From: Ruminococcus flavefaciens | GTDB taxonomy: Bacteria > Bacillota > Clostridia > Oscillospirales > Ruminococcaceae | NCBI GenBank assembly: GCA_902762855.1 | Contig: CACWPR010000003.1 | Span: 1-58,881, forward strand | Length of the DNA: 58,881 nucleotides | Reading direction: 5' to 3' | In this document: positions 33,297 through 43,128 of the stretch, piece by piece | Layout: each line of letters starts with the position of its first letter | Position numbering within the stretch: position 1 is the first letter of the stretch | Notes under the pieces: generated by a model | What the model was told of the DNA's origin: nothing | What the model saw: only the letters and a program-made list of their open reading frames with translations | The model's database searches: none | Translations under genes and position numbers: made by a program

Positions 33297-34379
33297 ATGA
33301 AAAGAAGAATAGGCATTCTTACCAGCGGCGGCGACTGTCCCGGACTCAACGCTACTATCAGAGGCGTTGCCAAGGCCTGCTATGAGCGTTTCGGTGAGGA
33401 CAATGTAGAGATAGTCGGCATCTCAAACGGCTACTACGGTCTCATCAACAACCTCTGCAAGGATATGTCCCCCTCTGCTTTCTCAGGCATCCTCACACAG
33501 GGCGGCACTATCTTCGGCACAAAGCGTCAGCCATTCAAGATGATGCAGGTCATCGGTGAGGACAACGTTGACAAGGTCAAAAACATGAAGGAGACCTACA
33601 AAAAGCAGAAGCTGGACTGCCTCCTCACTCTCGGCGGAAACGGTACCCACAAGACCTCCAAGCTCCTCGCTGATGAGGGACTCAATGTTATAGGACTCCC
33701 AAAAACTATCGACAATGACATTTACGGCACCGATGTTACCTTCGGTTTCCACACAGCCGTTGACATAGCAACAGATGTTATAGACCGTCTCCACACTACT
33801 GCTGCAAGCCACTCACGTATACTGGTATGTGAGATAATGGGAAATAAGGCAGGATGGCTCACACTCAATGCAGGTATAGCCGGCGGTGCAGATATTATAA
33901 TCATCCCTGAGATCCCCTACGACATCGACAAGGTCTGCGACGCTGTAATGGCAAGAAGTGCATCCGGAAAGACCTTCTCAATACTGGCTGTTGCTGAGGG
34001 CGCTTTCGATGTTAACGAGGCTCAGATGAAGAAGAAGGAACGTGCAAAGAAGCGTGCCGAAGCAGGCATCACTACCGCTACGAGCCGTATAGCTGCCCAG
34101 ATACAGGCAAATACCGGTATGGAGGCAAGAGTCTGCGTTCCCGGTCATATGCTCAGAGGCGGTGCTCCCAGCGCTTACGACCGTGTACTCTCCACTCAGT
34201 TCGGAGTTCACGCTGCCTACCTCATCGCAAAAGAGAGATATGGCAGAACAGTTGCAAAGATAGGCAACAAGATAACTTCAAACAAGCTGGAGGACATCGC
34301 CGGAAAGACCAAGTTCGTTGATACTGACAATCACCTGGTCATCGCTGCAAGGGACATCGGAGTTTCCTTTGGTGACTAA
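33297..34379 (+). CDS. pfkA: 6-phosphofructokinase
   Basis: The 360-residue enzyme phosphorylates fructose 6-phosphate, the committing step of glycolysis. TSGGDCPGLNATIRG opens the nucleotide site; LTLGGNGTHKTS is the Gly-rich loop; PKTIDNDIYGTDVTFGF holds the sugar-phosphate and catalytic residues. The Lys in PKTIDND (instead of Gly) with Gly in the GGNGT loop fits the ATP-using group III/X enzymes rather than classical bacterial ones. Asn replaces the metal-contacting Asp of GGDGS, a detail that may alter metal or phosphate-donor use. The start has ACGGAGGT 8 bases upstream. A terminator follows at 34404. Confidence 0.95.
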   Translation: MKRRIGILTSGGDCPGLNATIRGVAKACYERFGEDNVEIVGISNGYYGLINNLCKDMSPSAFSGILTQGGTIFGTKRQPFKMMQVIGEDNVDKVKNMKETYKKQKLDCLLTLGGNGTHKTSKLLADEGLNVIGLPKTIDNDIYGTDVTFGFHTAVDIATDVIDRLHTTAASHSRILVCEIMGNKAGWLTLNAGIAGGADIIIIPEIPYDIDKVCDAVMARSASGKTFSILAVAEGAFDVNEAQMKKKERAKKRAEAGITTATSRIAAQIQANTGMEARVCVPGHMLRGGAPSAYDRVLSTQFGVHAAYLIAKERYGRTVAKIGNKITSNKLEDIAGKTKFVDTDNHLVIAARDIGVSFGD

Positions 34380-34403
34380 TATCCATAATCATAGCATTCT
34401 ACA

Positions 34404-34435
34404 GGCTGCTGCTAACTGCGGCAGCCTCTTTATTT
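34404..34435 (+). terminator. pfkA terminator
   Basis: GGCTGCTGC pairs with GCGGCAGCC around TAACT, followed by TCTTTATTT. It sits between pfkA and the acyltransferase gene. Confidence 0.75.
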
Positions 34436-34454
34436 CTGCGAAAGGAGGCAGGCT

Positions 34455-35438
34455 GTGAAAAAAAGAGTCCATGAGCTCGACTTCATCAAGGGACTGGCTA
34501 TACTGCTGGTCGTAATCGGCCACACTGTAAGTCAGGTCTGGGACCCTGACCCGGCTGTGTATGAGGATTCCCCGGTATTCAGGATAATTTACTCATTCCA
34601 TATGCCTCTTTTCGTATTCGTCAGCGGATGCGTATGCAGCATGACTCTCCGGCAGAACTTCCGCTGGCTTGGGCGCCGGCTTCGGAAAATAGGGATCCCA
34701 TATCTTCTGGGACTTATACTTTGGTACGGAGTCCTTGGACGCAGCACCCCTTCCGAATTTCTCTCACCAATGGCCTATTGGTACCTGCCATTCATTATGG
34801 TAACAGACTCGGTGTACTTCTTTGAGAAGCGCTTCCGGCTGCGTGGACTGCTCTTCGGCAGTGTATTCCTGGCTGCGGTAGGTTTCTGGGGACTTGTTCC
34901 CATACAGGCTGACCTCGCCAACCACATAGCTGACTGCCTTCCATTCTATGCCGCCGGTACTCTATTCCCGGAGGCAAAAAAACGTCTTGGACGGCGGGCT
35001 CTCCCTATTTACGCAGTTTCCGGAGCAGTATTTACCGCTCTTACACCGATAAGCGGTCACGGCATAGGCGGACAATTCCGGCGCTTTGAGGAGCTGACAG
35101 GAACCTCACCGGCGGGTGCAGTAAAGCTGGGACTCGTTCTGGTGAACAAGCTGATGCTCCCAGCCTGCGGAATAGGTCTGGTGCTCCTGCTGACTGCCGT
35201 TATATACGCAATACCGGCATTTTCACGATTTCGCAGGTCATTTGAAACTCTCGGAAACAACACCCTCTTCATCTACATACTCCACGACATTTTCTTCTTC
35301 CGGCCCACCAAAGACCCTATAGCAGACTGCATAATATCCGCAGCAGCCGGAGTTGCAGTCCCTTTGATTGTTTCCCTCGGTTACCGGAAAGTCCGGAGAT
35401 ACATACGAAAAATAACCTCAGCCGTCGGATACAAATAG
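34455..35438 (+). CDS. acyltransferase 3 family membrane protein
   Basis: The 327-residue protein starts at GTG 34455 behind AAAGGAGG. It has about ten transmembrane segments and the family's opening motif, LDFIKGLAILLVVIGHTV, in which the His is the likely catalytic residue, then SFHMPLFVFVSGCV. Such proteins move acyl groups onto sugars of the cell surface. The substrate cannot be told from sequence. It has no coupled neighbour; phosphoglucomutase follows with its own promoter. Confidence 0.9.
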   Translation: MKKRVHELDFIKGLAILLVVIGHTVSQVWDPDPAVYEDSPVFRIIYSFHMPLFVFVSGCVCSMTLRQNFRWLGRRLRKIGIPYLLGLILWYGVLGRSTPSEFLSPMAYWYLPFIMVTDSVYFFEKRFRLRGLLFGSVFLAAVGFWGLVPIQADLANHIADCLPFYAAGTLFPEAKKRLGRRALPIYAVSGAVFTALTPISGHGIGGQFRRFEELTGTSPAGAVKLGLVLVNKLMLPACGIGLVLLLTAVIYAIPAFSRFRRSFETLGNNTLFIYILHDIFFFRPTKDPIADCIISAAAGVAVPLIVSLGYRKVRRYIRKITSAVGYK

Positions 35439-35476
35439 TAAAAACATAAAAATTTATCATTTTTTGTAAAAAGCTC

Positions 35477-35505
35477 TTTTCAAATTAAGGAAAATGTGCT
35501 ATAAT
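35477..35505 (+). promoter_or_regulatory. promoter of the phosphoglucomutase gene
   Basis: TATAAT (35500-35505) is good; the -35 at 35477 (TTTTCA) is poor, 17-base spacing. Confidence 0.6.
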
Positions 35506-35533
35506 ATGATATATTTCTTTAGGAGGTATCATA

Positions 35534-37246
35534 ATGACAGAATCAGAGTTATTTGACCTTTGGCGCACCAATGCCAAGGAGGACCCCGATCTCCAGTCGG
35601 AGCTTGAAAGCATCAAGAACGATAGTGATGCTATTTTTGATAGATTCTACCGTGACCTCGAGTTCGGCACAGGCGGTCTCAGAGGCGTTATAGGCGCCGG
35701 TACAAACCGCATGAATATCTATACAGTAAGAAGAGCCACTCAGGGCTTTGCAGATTATCTCAATCAGGAGTACAAAAACCCAAGCGTTGCTATTTCCTTC
35801 GACAGCCGTATCAAGTCGGATGTTTTCTCAAAGGCTGCTGCTGAGGTACTTGCCGCTAACGGTATCAAGGTCCACATCTACACAGAGCTCATGCCTACTC
35901 CCTGTCTTTCTTTCGCTGTTCGTGCACTAAACTGCCAGGGCGGTATCATGGTAACTGCCAGCCACAACCCTGCAAAGTACAACGGCTACAAGGTGTACGG
36001 CGAGGACGGCTGCCAGATAACTCTCAGAGGCGCTGAGATAATCCTTGAAAAGATAAATTCCCTTGACATCTTCAAGGATGTCAAGACTTCTTCCTTCGAC
36101 GAGGAATTAGCTAAGGGCAATATAAAGTACATCGGTCAGGACGTCATCGAGGACTTCTACAAGCACGTCCTTGCTGAGGGCATCAACGCAGACCTCTGCG
36201 CTTCAAGCGGACTGAAGGTCGTTTACACTCCTCTCAACGGCACAGGCAACAAGCCTGTACGTGAGATACTCAGCAGACTTGGCATCTCCGATGTTACTAT
36301 CGTTAAGGAACAGGAGAACCCTGACGGCAACTTCACCACCTGCCCCTACCCGAACCCCGAAATAAGAGAGGCTCTGGAAGTAGGTCTCAGATACTGCAAT
36401 GAAGTTAAGCCTGACCTTCTTCTCGCTACAGACCCTGACTGTGACCGTGTCGGTATCGCTGTTCCCGACGGAGATGGCTACGCACTCTTCTCAGGAAACG
36501 AAGTTGGAGCTCTTCTCCTTGAATACATCTGCCAGCAGCGTATCAAGAAGGGCACAATGCCTAAGAACCCTATTGCTGTAAAGACTATCGTTACTACTGA
36601 TATAGTAAACCTCATCGGCAAGGAGTACGGTGTTGAGATAATCGACGTTCTCACAGGCTTCAAGTTCATCGGTGAGCAGATAGGTCTCTTAGAGGCCAAG
36701 GGTGAGGAAAACCGCTATATCTTCGGATTTGAAGAGAGCTACGGTTACCTCTCCGGTTCATATGTAAGAGATAAGGACGCTGTTAACGCTTCAATGCTCA
36801 TCTGCGAAATGGCAGCTTACTACCGCACTCAGGGCATCACTCTTCTCCAGGCAAGAGAGAATATGTACAAGAAGTACGGTATGTTCCTCCAGACTCTCCA
36901 CAGCTTCACTTTCGAGGGTGCAAGCGGAATGAAGAGAATGTCTGAGATAATGACTCAGCTCCGCAACGCGCATCCTACAGAGATAGGCGGTCTCAAGGTC
37001 GAGAGATTTGAAGACTACCAGACCAGCGTTGCCAAGGACCTTGTAAACGGCACTGAGTCTCAGATCACGTTGCCCAAGTCCAACGTCCTTGCTTTCTACC
37101 TTGAAGGCGGTTCAAAGGCTATTGTCCGTCCTTCTGGTACAGAGCCCAAGATAAAGACCTACTTCACAGCCAAGCAGCCTACAAGAGCTGAGGCTGAGGA
37201 GCTTGAAAAGAAACTCTACAACGACTTCACCAAGGTTTTCAACTAA
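35534..37246 (+). CDS. pgcA: phospho-sugar mutase (phosphoglucomutase)
   Basis: The 570-residue protein interconverts glucose 1-phosphate and glucose 6-phosphate (or mannose phosphates), feeding glycogen, cell-wall and nucleotide-sugar pathways. It has the four-domain pattern: GTGGLRGVIGAGTNRMN, the phosphoserine loop TASHNPAKYNGYK, the metal loop DPDCDRVG, the sugar loop GFEESYGYL and the phosphate-binding RPSGTEPKIK near the C-terminus. Length fits the PgcA subgroup rather than GlmM. AGGAGGT precedes ATG. It begins with its own promoter and ends at a terminator. Confidence 0.95.
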   Translation: MTESELFDLWRTNAKEDPDLQSELESIKNDSDAIFDRFYRDLEFGTGGLRGVIGAGTNRMNIYTVRRATQGFADYLNQEYKNPSVAISFDSRIKSDVFSKAAAEVLAANGIKVHIYTELMPTPCLSFAVRALNCQGGIMVTASHNPAKYNGYKVYGEDGCQITLRGAEIILEKINSLDIFKDVKTSSFDEELAKGNIKYIGQDVIEDFYKHVLAEGINADLCASSGLKVVYTPLNGTGNKPVREILSRLGISDVTIVKEQENPDGNFTTCPYPNPEIREALEVGLRYCNEVKPDLLLATDPDCDRVGIAVPDGDGYALFSGNEVGALLLEYICQQRIKKGTMPKNPIAVKTIVTTDIVNLIGKEYGVEIIDVLTGFKFIGEQIGLLEAKGEENRYIFGFEESYGYLSGSYVRDKDAVNASMLICEMAAYYRTQGITLLQARENMYKKYGMFLQTLHSFTFEGASGMKRMSEIMTQLRNAHPTEIGGLKVERFEDYQTSVAKDLVNGTESQITLPKSNVLAFYLEGGSKAIVRPSGTEPKIKTYFTAKQPTRAEAEELEKKLYNDFTKVFN

Positions 37247-37256
37247 GATATACATA

Positions 37257-37291
37257 GGGGCAGACTTCAGTTTGCCCCTTAATTTTCTTTT
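37257..37291 (+). terminator. phosphoglucomutase terminator
   Basis: GGGGCA (37257-37262) pairs with TGCCCC (37273-37278), followed by TTAATTTTCTTTT. Confidence 0.85.
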
Positions 37292-37333
37292 GCAGTGGAA
37301 TGACCCACTGACATTTCAGAATGGAGTGTTAAG

Positions 37334-38107
37334 ATGAACGACTGGAATCCTCAGCAGTATGCTAAGTTCATGAAGGAAAGAACTTTGCCGGCTATCGACC
37401 TTGTAAGCAGGCTCACTGTGAAAAATCCCAAGAAAATACTTGACTTGGGCTGCGGTCCCGGAAACAGCACTCAGGTGCTGAAGGACAAGTATCCTTTCGC
37501 ACATATAATCGGTGCTGACAAATCGCCGTCTATGATAGAACAGGCAAGGACAGAGCACCCGGACCTGGAATTCGTACTCTTTGACGCTGCCGGCGACTTC
37601 TCTTCAATAGGTTCGGATTACAGCATAGTCTTTTCAAATGCCTGCATCCAATGGATACCTGACCACAAGTCCCTCATCCCAAAGCTCATGGGGCTTCTTG
37701 AAAAAGGCGGTATGCTGGCAGCTCAGGCTCCAATGCAAAGCGAGCACCCGGTACAGCAGCTCATACAGAAACTTGCTTTCAGCGACAAATGGGCACGTAA
37801 GATAAAACACCCCAGAACGCTCAACACCCTCACTCAGGGCCGGTATTTTGACATTCTTGCAGAATGTACAAGCGATTTCAGCATATGGAAAACTGTGTAC
37901 GGCCACAGGATGCCCTCCCACCAGAGTATAGTTGAGTGGTACAAAGGTACCGGACTCAGACCATATCTCGCACAGCTCGACGATGAGGACGGTATAAAAT
38001 TCGAGACTGAACTCCTGGAAATGATAAAAAACACCTACCCTGTACATCCAAACGGAGAGATACTTTTCAAATTTCCAAGAATATTCTTTACCGCTGTTAA
38101 GGAATGA
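37334..38107 (+). CDS. tam: SAM-dependent methyltransferase (trans-aconitate methyltransferase family)
   Basis: The 257-residue protein opens NDWNPQQYAKFMKERTLPA, a standard family start. SAM-binding motifs are ILDLGCGPGNST, GADKSPSM and FSNACIQWIPDH. The C-terminal half contains GHRMPSHQSIVEWYKGTGLRPYL, characteristic of trans-aconitate 2-methyltransferase (Tam). The enzyme would methylate trans-aconitate or a similar carboxylic acid, but substrates in this family vary and the exact one is unproven. It follows the phosphoglucomutase terminator and probably has its own weak promoter. Confidence 0.9.
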   Translation: MNDWNPQQYAKFMKERTLPAIDLVSRLTVKNPKKILDLGCGPGNSTQVLKDKYPFAHIIGADKSPSMIEQARTEHPDLEFVLFDAAGDFSSIGSDYSIVFSNACIQWIPDHKSLIPKLMGLLEKGGMLAAQAPMQSEHPVQQLIQKLAFSDKWARKIKHPRTLNTLTQGRYFDILAECTSDFSIWKTVYGHRMPSHQSIVEWYKGTGLRPYLAQLDDEDGIKFETELLEMIKNTYPVHPNGEILFKFPRIFFTAVKE

Positions 38108-38144
38108 GATATACAGTTAAAACAAAAAAATATATCCATACCAC

Positions 38145-38173
38145 TTGACAAATTCGCTTTGGAAGTGTATAAT
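38145..38173 (+). promoter_or_regulatory. sigma-A promoter of rpmE
   Basis: TTGACA, 17 bases, TATAAT: perfect consensus, 84 bases before the rpmE start. Confidence 0.92.
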
Positions 38174-38257
38174 TAATTACTGTAATGTATAACGGCACTA
38201 CTGTCTAAAGGAACTGATGGGCTGCACGGATACAAAATCTTGAAAGAGGTGACTATC

Positions 38258-38461
38258 GTGAAAGAAGGAATTCATCCTAACTTTGTCAAGACCACAATTA
38301 CCTGCCACTGCGGTAACGTGATCGAGACTATGTCCACAAAGGAAAACATCAAGGTCGAGATCTGCTCTAAGTGCCATCCCTTCTATACAGGCAAGCAGAA
38401 GCTCGTTGACACTGGCGGACGTGTTGACAGATTCAAGAAGCGTTTCAATATGGACAAGTAA
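38258..38461 (+). CDS. rpmE: 50S ribosomal protein L31, zinc-binding form
   Basis: The 67-residue protein starts at GTG 38258 behind GAGGTGA; the frame opens 18 bases earlier at a TTG that would add six odd residues. KEGIHPNF is the normal L31 start. Cysteines in TCHCGN and [13 protein letters not shown] make the four-Cys zinc form. Zinc-binding L31 can be replaced by a Cys-free paralogue when zinc is scarce. It is a single-gene unit with its own promoter and terminator. Confidence 0.97.
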   Translation: MKEGIHPNFVKTTITCHCGNVIETMSTKENIKVEICSKCHPFYTGKQKLVDTGGRVDRFKKRFNMDK

Positions 38462-38468
38462 GCGATAC

Positions 38469-38493
38469 AGCCGGTCTGATGACCGGCTTTTTG
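38469..38493 (+). terminator. rpmE terminator
   Basis: AGCCGGTC and GACCGGCT around a TGAT loop, followed by TTTTT. Confidence 0.92.
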
Positions 38494-38516
38494 CGTTATT
38501 GATTTAAGGAGCTCCC

Positions 38517-39167
38517 ATGAACTATTTTACCGTTTCTCAGCCTGCTGAGGACTCCTTCATCGAGAAGAGGTCGGAGTTCATCGGCTATATCGCCCCCGTT
38601 GCCACCAACGAACAGGCCGTTGACTTCATAAATCAGATAAGAGCAAAGCACCGCAAGGCCAAACACAATGTCTATGCCTATATCTTGCGTCAGGACAATA
38701 TTTCCCGATATTCCGACGACGGCGAACCTCAGGGTACCGCCGGTATGCCTGTGCTGGAAGTGCTGAAAAAACGTGGACTTACAGATGTATGCGTAGTTGT
38801 GACCCGCTATTTCGGAGGCATACTCCTCGGCGGAGGCGGTCTCGTCAGAGCCTACTCCCATGCAGCATCTCTGGCCTGTGATGCCGCAGATATCATGCAT
38901 ATGTGTCTGTGCCACCGTCTCAGCATAACCGCTGACTATGGGATGTATGGAAAGATCTCCTACCTCCTGCCATCTTTTGATACCATCACCCTCAGCTCAG
39001 ACTTCGGATCCGATGTCACACTGGAGATACTGGTGCTCTCGGAAAAAGTGGACGCCCTCATGAAGGAACTGACCGAAGTGACCAATGGAGCAGTAAGTAT
39101 CACCGACTCCGGAGAGTTGTTCCAGGATTTTTCAGCCGTTAACCACAGGCTGCGTGACAGCCAATAA
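38517..39167 (+). CDS. yigZ: YigZ/IMPACT-family protein
   Basis: The 216-residue protein starts behind AAGGAG. The N-terminal UPF0029 domain carries EKRSEFIGYIAPV, AKHNVYAYIL, SDDGEPQGTAGMPVLE and VVVTRYFGGILLGGGGLVRAY, the family's strongest blocks; a small C-terminal domain (about residues 140-210) has the expected ferredoxin-like pattern. IMPACT relatives act in translation control, but the bacterial protein's role is not settled. It stands alone ahead of the dgt-dnaG-sigA cluster. Confidence 0.93.
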   Translation: MNYFTVSQPAEDSFIEKRSEFIGYIAPVATNEQAVDFINQIRAKHRKAKHNVYAYILRQDNISRYSDDGEPQGTAGMPVLEVLKKRGLTDVCVVVTRYFGGILLGGGGLVRAYSHAASLACDAADIMHMCLCHRLSITADYGMYGKISYLLPSFDTITLSSDFGSDVTLEILVLSEKVDALMKELTEVTNGAVSITDSGELFQDFSAVNHRLRDSQ

Positions 39168-39251
39168 TCTTTTTCAAAAAATTAGAGGATTTTTCACTTT
39201 TTCTGAGTATATGTATTATGAAGCCAAATTTTTAACCGTGAGGTGACTTGG

Positions 39252-40247
39252 ATGACTGTACGTGAACAGATAGAGAACACTGAGGCGGCTATCCTCAGCA
39301 ACTATGCCTGCCTTAGTATCGACGAGACAAACACTAAGCGCAGCCGCCCGGAGGAAAAATGTCCCTACAGGACTGAATTTCAGCGTGACAGGGACCGCAT
39401 CCTTCACTGCAATTCCTTCCGCCGGCTCAAACGTAAGACTCAGGTCTTTCTCTCGCCTGTTGGAGACCACTACCGTACCAGACTCACCCATACTCTGGAA
39501 GTCGCTCAGATCGCAAGGACTATTTCCAGAGGCATGAGACTGAACGAGGACCTGACTGAAGCTATCGCTCTCGGCCATGACCTGGGACATTCGCCCTTCG
39601 GTCACTGCGGAGAAAAGGTCCTCAACGAGATATGTCCCCATGGCTTCAAGCACTACGAGCAGAGCGTCCGTGTTGCTGAGGTCATAGAAAAAAAAGGCAA
39701 GGGACTTAATCTCACCGCAGCAGTAAAGGACGGAATCATCTGCCATACTAACCGTGTGGCCGCCACCAAAGAGGGCAATATAGTCCGGCTTGCTGATACT
39801 ATCGCATACATAAATCACGATATAGAGGACTCTATCCGTGCCGGTATCCTGCGCCCGGATGACTTGCCGAGAGACTGCGTCATCACCTTAGGCAATACCA
39901 AGACACGGCGCATAACTTCACTTATAGCCTCCGTAATAAGCCACGGAGCCTATGATATAGACTTTGCTCCCGATATACGCAAGGCTCATGACGCACTGAA
40001 AAAATTCATGTTCGATAAAGTTTATACCAACCCTGCCGCAAAACAGGAGGAGGAAAAAGCAGAGCTTCTGTTGAAAAAGCTCTATTCCTACTTTATTGAA
40101 AACACTAAGCTGATGCCGGAAGAGTACCGCAATATAATGAAAAGCTCCGATGAGCACCGTGCCGTCTGCGATTATATCGCCGGTATGAGCGACGCTTATG
40201 CCGTAGACCTCTATACCGAGCTGTTTGTACCTAAATTCTGGAAATAA
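39252..40247 (+). CDS. dgt: deoxyguanosinetriphosphate triphosphohydrolase-like protein
   Basis: The 331-residue HD-domain protein begins at ATG 39252 behind GAGGTGA. Metal ligands are visible: RTRLTHTLEVAQIA (first His), LGHDLGHSPFGHCGE (His-Asp with extra histidines) and DTIAYINHDIED (final Asp). FRRLKRKTQVF near the N-terminus is also characteristic. Family members cleave triphosphate from deoxynucleotides; specificity beyond dGTP is common. It is 11 bases before dnaG, a standard Clostridial linkage. Confidence 0.93.
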   Translation: MTVREQIENTEAAILSNYACLSIDETNTKRSRPEEKCPYRTEFQRDRDRILHCNSFRRLKRKTQVFLSPVGDHYRTRLTHTLEVAQIARTISRGMRLNEDLTEAIALGHDLGHSPFGHCGEKVLNEICPHGFKHYEQSVRVAEVIEKKGKGLNLTAAVKDGIICHTNRVAATKEGNIVRLADTIAYINHDIEDSIRAGILRPDDLPRDCVITLGNTKTRRITSLIASVISHGAYDIDFAPDIRKAHDALKKFMFDKVYTNPAAKQEEEKAELLLKKLYSYFIENTKLMPEEYRNIMKSSDEHRAVCDYIAGMSDAYAVDLYTELFVPKFWK

Positions 40248-40258
40248 CGGAGGGGAAA

Positions 40259-41998
40259 ATGCCAAGAAACGATGAATTCCTTCTCAGGCTGAGAGAGGCC
40301 AACCCCATCGAAACGGTCATGGGCAATTATGTGAATCTGGTCCGCAGAGGCCGGAATTACGTCTGCAACTGCCCCTTTCACTCGGAAAAGACCCCGTCCT
40401 GCTACATATATCTGGGCGCCGACCCTCACTTCTACTGCTTCGGCTGCGGCGCCGGAGGCGACGTCATTACATTCATCATGAAAATGGAAAACCTGACCTT
40501 CACTGAGGCCGTCAACTTCCTGGCTCAGCGAGCCGGTCTGGAGGTTCCTCACAAGGACCCGAAGGAGGCCGCCCGTGCAAGACTCAAGACCCGTATCTAT
40601 GAGATGAACCGCCTTGCCGCCAACTTCTACTACAAAAATCTGGTCAGCGGACCTGATAAGTCAGGCCTGAAATATTTTGCTGACCGTAAGCTGACTCCTG
40701 CTACTATAAAGAAATACGGACTGGGTTTTGCGCCTAACTCCTGGAATTCCCTCACGGACTACCTGAGGTCCAAGGGCTACACAGACGACGAGATAGTCGC
40801 CGGCTGGCTGGGAGGTTCTAAAAACGGCAGAGTCTTTGATATGTTCCGGAACAGAGTAATGTTCCCTATAGTTGATACCAGAGGAAATATCATCGGTTTC
40901 GGAGGCCGTGTCCTCGACGACAGCAAGCCTAAGTACCTCAACACAGGTGATACCCCGGTATTCTACAAGGGCAGCAACCTCTTTTCCCTTAATTTTGCTA
41001 AAAACTCCAATACAAAGCGGATGATACTCTGTGAGGGATATATGGACGTTATCGCCGTCAATCAGGCAGGCTTTGAGAACGTTGTAGCTACCCTCGGCAC
41101 AGCTATCACCCCAGAACAGGCACGGCTCATGAGCCACTATGCTGAGGAGATAATCATTGCCTATGACAGCGACGGCGCCGGTCAGAAGGCTACCCGCAAG
41201 GCTATCAACCATTTCGAGGACGTTGGCCTGCGGACTAAGATAATCCACATGGAAGGCGCCAAGGACCCGGACGAGTTCATCAAGAAATTCGGACCCAACC
41301 GGTTCCGGATACTCCTTGACGGCTCCGACGATGCAAATGCCTACCTGCTCGCCAAATGCGAGGAGGGCCTTGACCTGGCTACTGATGCCGGAAAGGTGGA
41401 AGTCCTGAAAAGAGCAGCAAACGTCCTTGCAGCCATTGAGTCACCTCTGGAAAGAGAGGTCTATATTTCCCGCACTTCTAAACGTACAGGTATAGATGTG
41501 CAGGTGCTCAAAAACCACATCGACCAAATGCTCAGAGCAAGAAAAAAGAACCTGAAAAAATCAGAGTGGAGGAACATCACCTCTGCTGCCTACCAGAAAG
41601 ACCCCATAAATCCGGAGTCAGCACTGCACCGGAAGGAGTCACGGGCAGAGGAGACCATAATCTGCTACCTGCTAAGGCATCCTGACGATGCCCAGAGAAT
41701 GGCAAAGGAGGCTCCGCCGGAGATATTCCTTACACCCTTCAACAAAAAAGTCTACACCGCACTGCTGGACAGGATGTCCGGAGGAGACAGATTTTCACTT
41801 TCACTGCTGGCCGATGAATTTTCACCGGACGAAATGGGAAGAATAAGCGGAATAGACGCTAAAAACCGTGAATTCACTATCGACAGCACCGTCGCCGCAG
41901 ACTGCGTAAAAGTGCTGAAGGAATACAAGTCCCCGGCCGGGGACCAGCTAAGCGATGAAGATCTCAGTGACCTTTTCAGGTCCAAGATCAGTAAATAG
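40259..41998 (+). CDS. dnaG: DNA primase
   Basis: DnaG lays RNA primers at the replication fork. The 579 residues show the three expected parts: an N-terminal CHC2 zinc finger (CNCPFHSEKTPSCYI and FYCFGCGAGGD, about 39-65), the Toprim-type polymerase core (about 125-345, with LCEGYMDVIA and YDSDGAGQKA), and a C-terminal helicase-binding region of weaker conservation. The start ATG follows CGGAGGGG. It overlaps nothing; the sigma factor follows after 15 bases, the classical macromolecular-synthesis order. Confidence 0.97.
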   Translation: MPRNDEFLLRLREANPIETVMGNYVNLVRRGRNYVCNCPFHSEKTPSCYIYLGADPHFYCFGCGAGGDVITFIMKMENLTFTEAVNFLAQRAGLEVPHKDPKEAARARLKTRIYEMNRLAANFYYKNLVSGPDKSGLKYFADRKLTPATIKKYGLGFAPNSWNSLTDYLRSKGYTDDEIVAGWLGGSKNGRVFDMFRNRVMFPIVDTRGNIIGFGGRVLDDSKPKYLNTGDTPVFYKGSNLFSLNFAKNSNTKRMILCEGYMDVIAVNQAGFENVVATLGTAITPEQARLMSHYAEEIIIAYDSDGAGQKATRKAINHFEDVGLRTKIIHMEGAKDPDEFIKKFGPNRFRILLDGSDDANAYLLAKCEEGLDLATDAGKVEVLKRAANVLAAIESPLEREVYISRTSKRTGIDVQVLKNHIDQMLRARKKNLKKSEWRNITSAAYQKDPINPESALHRKESRAEETIICYLLRHPDDAQRMAKEAPPEIFLTPFNKKVYTALLDRMSGGDRFSLSLLADEFSPDEMGRISGIDAKNREFTIDSTVAADCVKVLKEYKSPAGDQLSDEDLSDLFRSKISK

Positions 41999-42013
41999 GA
42001 GGATATTAATTTT

Positions 42014-43096
42014 ATGGAAAACAAAAAAACAACTATCGATGCCCTCATGGAACAGGGCAAAACTAACGGAAAGCTCACCACAAAGGAGATCACAGACGCT
42101 CTTGAACAGCTTGACTTTGACGTTGACCAGATCAATTCCTTCTATGACGATTGTGAGAACCTCAACATTGAGATAGTAGAGGACATGAACGTTGATGCAG
42201 ACCTTAAAATAGGGCTGGATTCCAACCTCACAGATGACCTTGAAATGGCTCTATCCACTGAGGGCATCGCTATCGACGACCCGGTAAAGATCTATCTCAA
42301 GGAGATAGGCCGTGTTCCCCTTCTTTCAACTGAGGAAGAGATAGAGCTCGCTCAGCGTATGGCCAAGGGCGACCCCTATGCCAAAAAGCGTCTCTCTGAG
42401 GCTAACCTCAGACTTGTTGTCAGCATCGCAAAGAAGTACGTGGGCAGAGGTATGCAGTTCCTTGACCTTATCCAGGAGGGCAACCTCGGACTTATCAAGG
42501 CTGTTGAAAAATTCGACTACACCAAGGGCTTCAAATTTTCCACATACGCTACATGGTGGATACGTCAGGCTATCACCCGTGCTATCGCTGACCAGGCAAG
42601 AACTATCCGTATCCCCGTTCACATGGTGGAGACTATTACTAAGGTAAAGAAAATTTCCAGCCAGCTCCTCCACGAAAACGGCCACGACCCCAGCCCTGAG
42701 GAAATTGCGGACAAGCTCAATATGCCTGTTGACAAGGTACGTGAGATAATGCGTGTGGCTCAGGACCCCGTTTCTCTGGAAACTCCTATTGGTGAAGAGG
42801 AGGACAGCCACCTTGGTGACTTCATCCCTGACGACGACGCTCCTGCACCTGCCGAGGCCGCATCTCATACCCTTCTGAAAGAACAGCTCAATGAAGTTCT
42901 CTCTACTCTCACTGACCGTGAGGCAAAGGTCCTCAAACTCCGTTTCGGCCTTGAGGACGGCAAGTCCCGTACTCTTGAAGAAGTAGGTCAGCGCTTCGAT
43001 GTTACCCGTGAGCGTATCCGTCAGATAGAGGCTAAGGCTCTGAGAAAGCTCCGTCACCCCAGCCGCAGCAAGAAGGTCAAGGACTTCCTCGACTGA
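42014..43096 (+). CDS. sigA: primary sigma factor (SigA/RpoD)
   Basis: The 360-residue protein directs RNA polymerase to the -35/-10 promoters seen throughout this window. It has region 1.1-like acidic sequence (1-80), region 1.2 ([17 protein letters not shown]), region 2 with [17 protein letters not shown] and [14 protein letters not shown] for -10 recognition and melting, region 3, and region 4 with the -35 helix-turn-helix ([19 protein letters not shown]). The start is behind AGGAGGATA. It ends the dgt-dnaG-sigA cluster with a strong terminator. Confidence 0.98.
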   Translation: MENKKTTIDALMEQGKTNGKLTTKEITDALEQLDFDVDQINSFYDDCENLNIEIVEDMNVDADLKIGLDSNLTDDLEMALSTEGIAIDDPVKIYLKEIGRVPLLSTEEEIELAQRMAKGDPYAKKRLSEANLRLVVSIAKKYVGRGMQFLDLIQEGNLGLIKAVEKFDYTKGFKFSTYATWWIRQAITRAIADQARTIRIPVHMVETITKVKKISSQLLHENGHDPSPEEIADKLNMPVDKVREIMRVAQDPVSLETPIGEEEDSHLGDFIPDDDAPAPAEAASHTLLKEQLNEVLSTLTDREAKVLKLRFGLEDGKSRTLEEVGQRFDVTRERIRQIEAKALRKLRHPSRSKKVKDFLD

Positions 43097-43128
43097 TACC
43101 GGCAGCAATATATTACCCTACTAATCCA

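Noticed and set aside
39216-39818. 200-codon minus-strand open frame
   Set aside because: Antisense to dgt, which has clear HD motifs.
42326-43108. 260-codon minus-strand open frame
   Set aside because: Antisense to sigA; mirror frame only.
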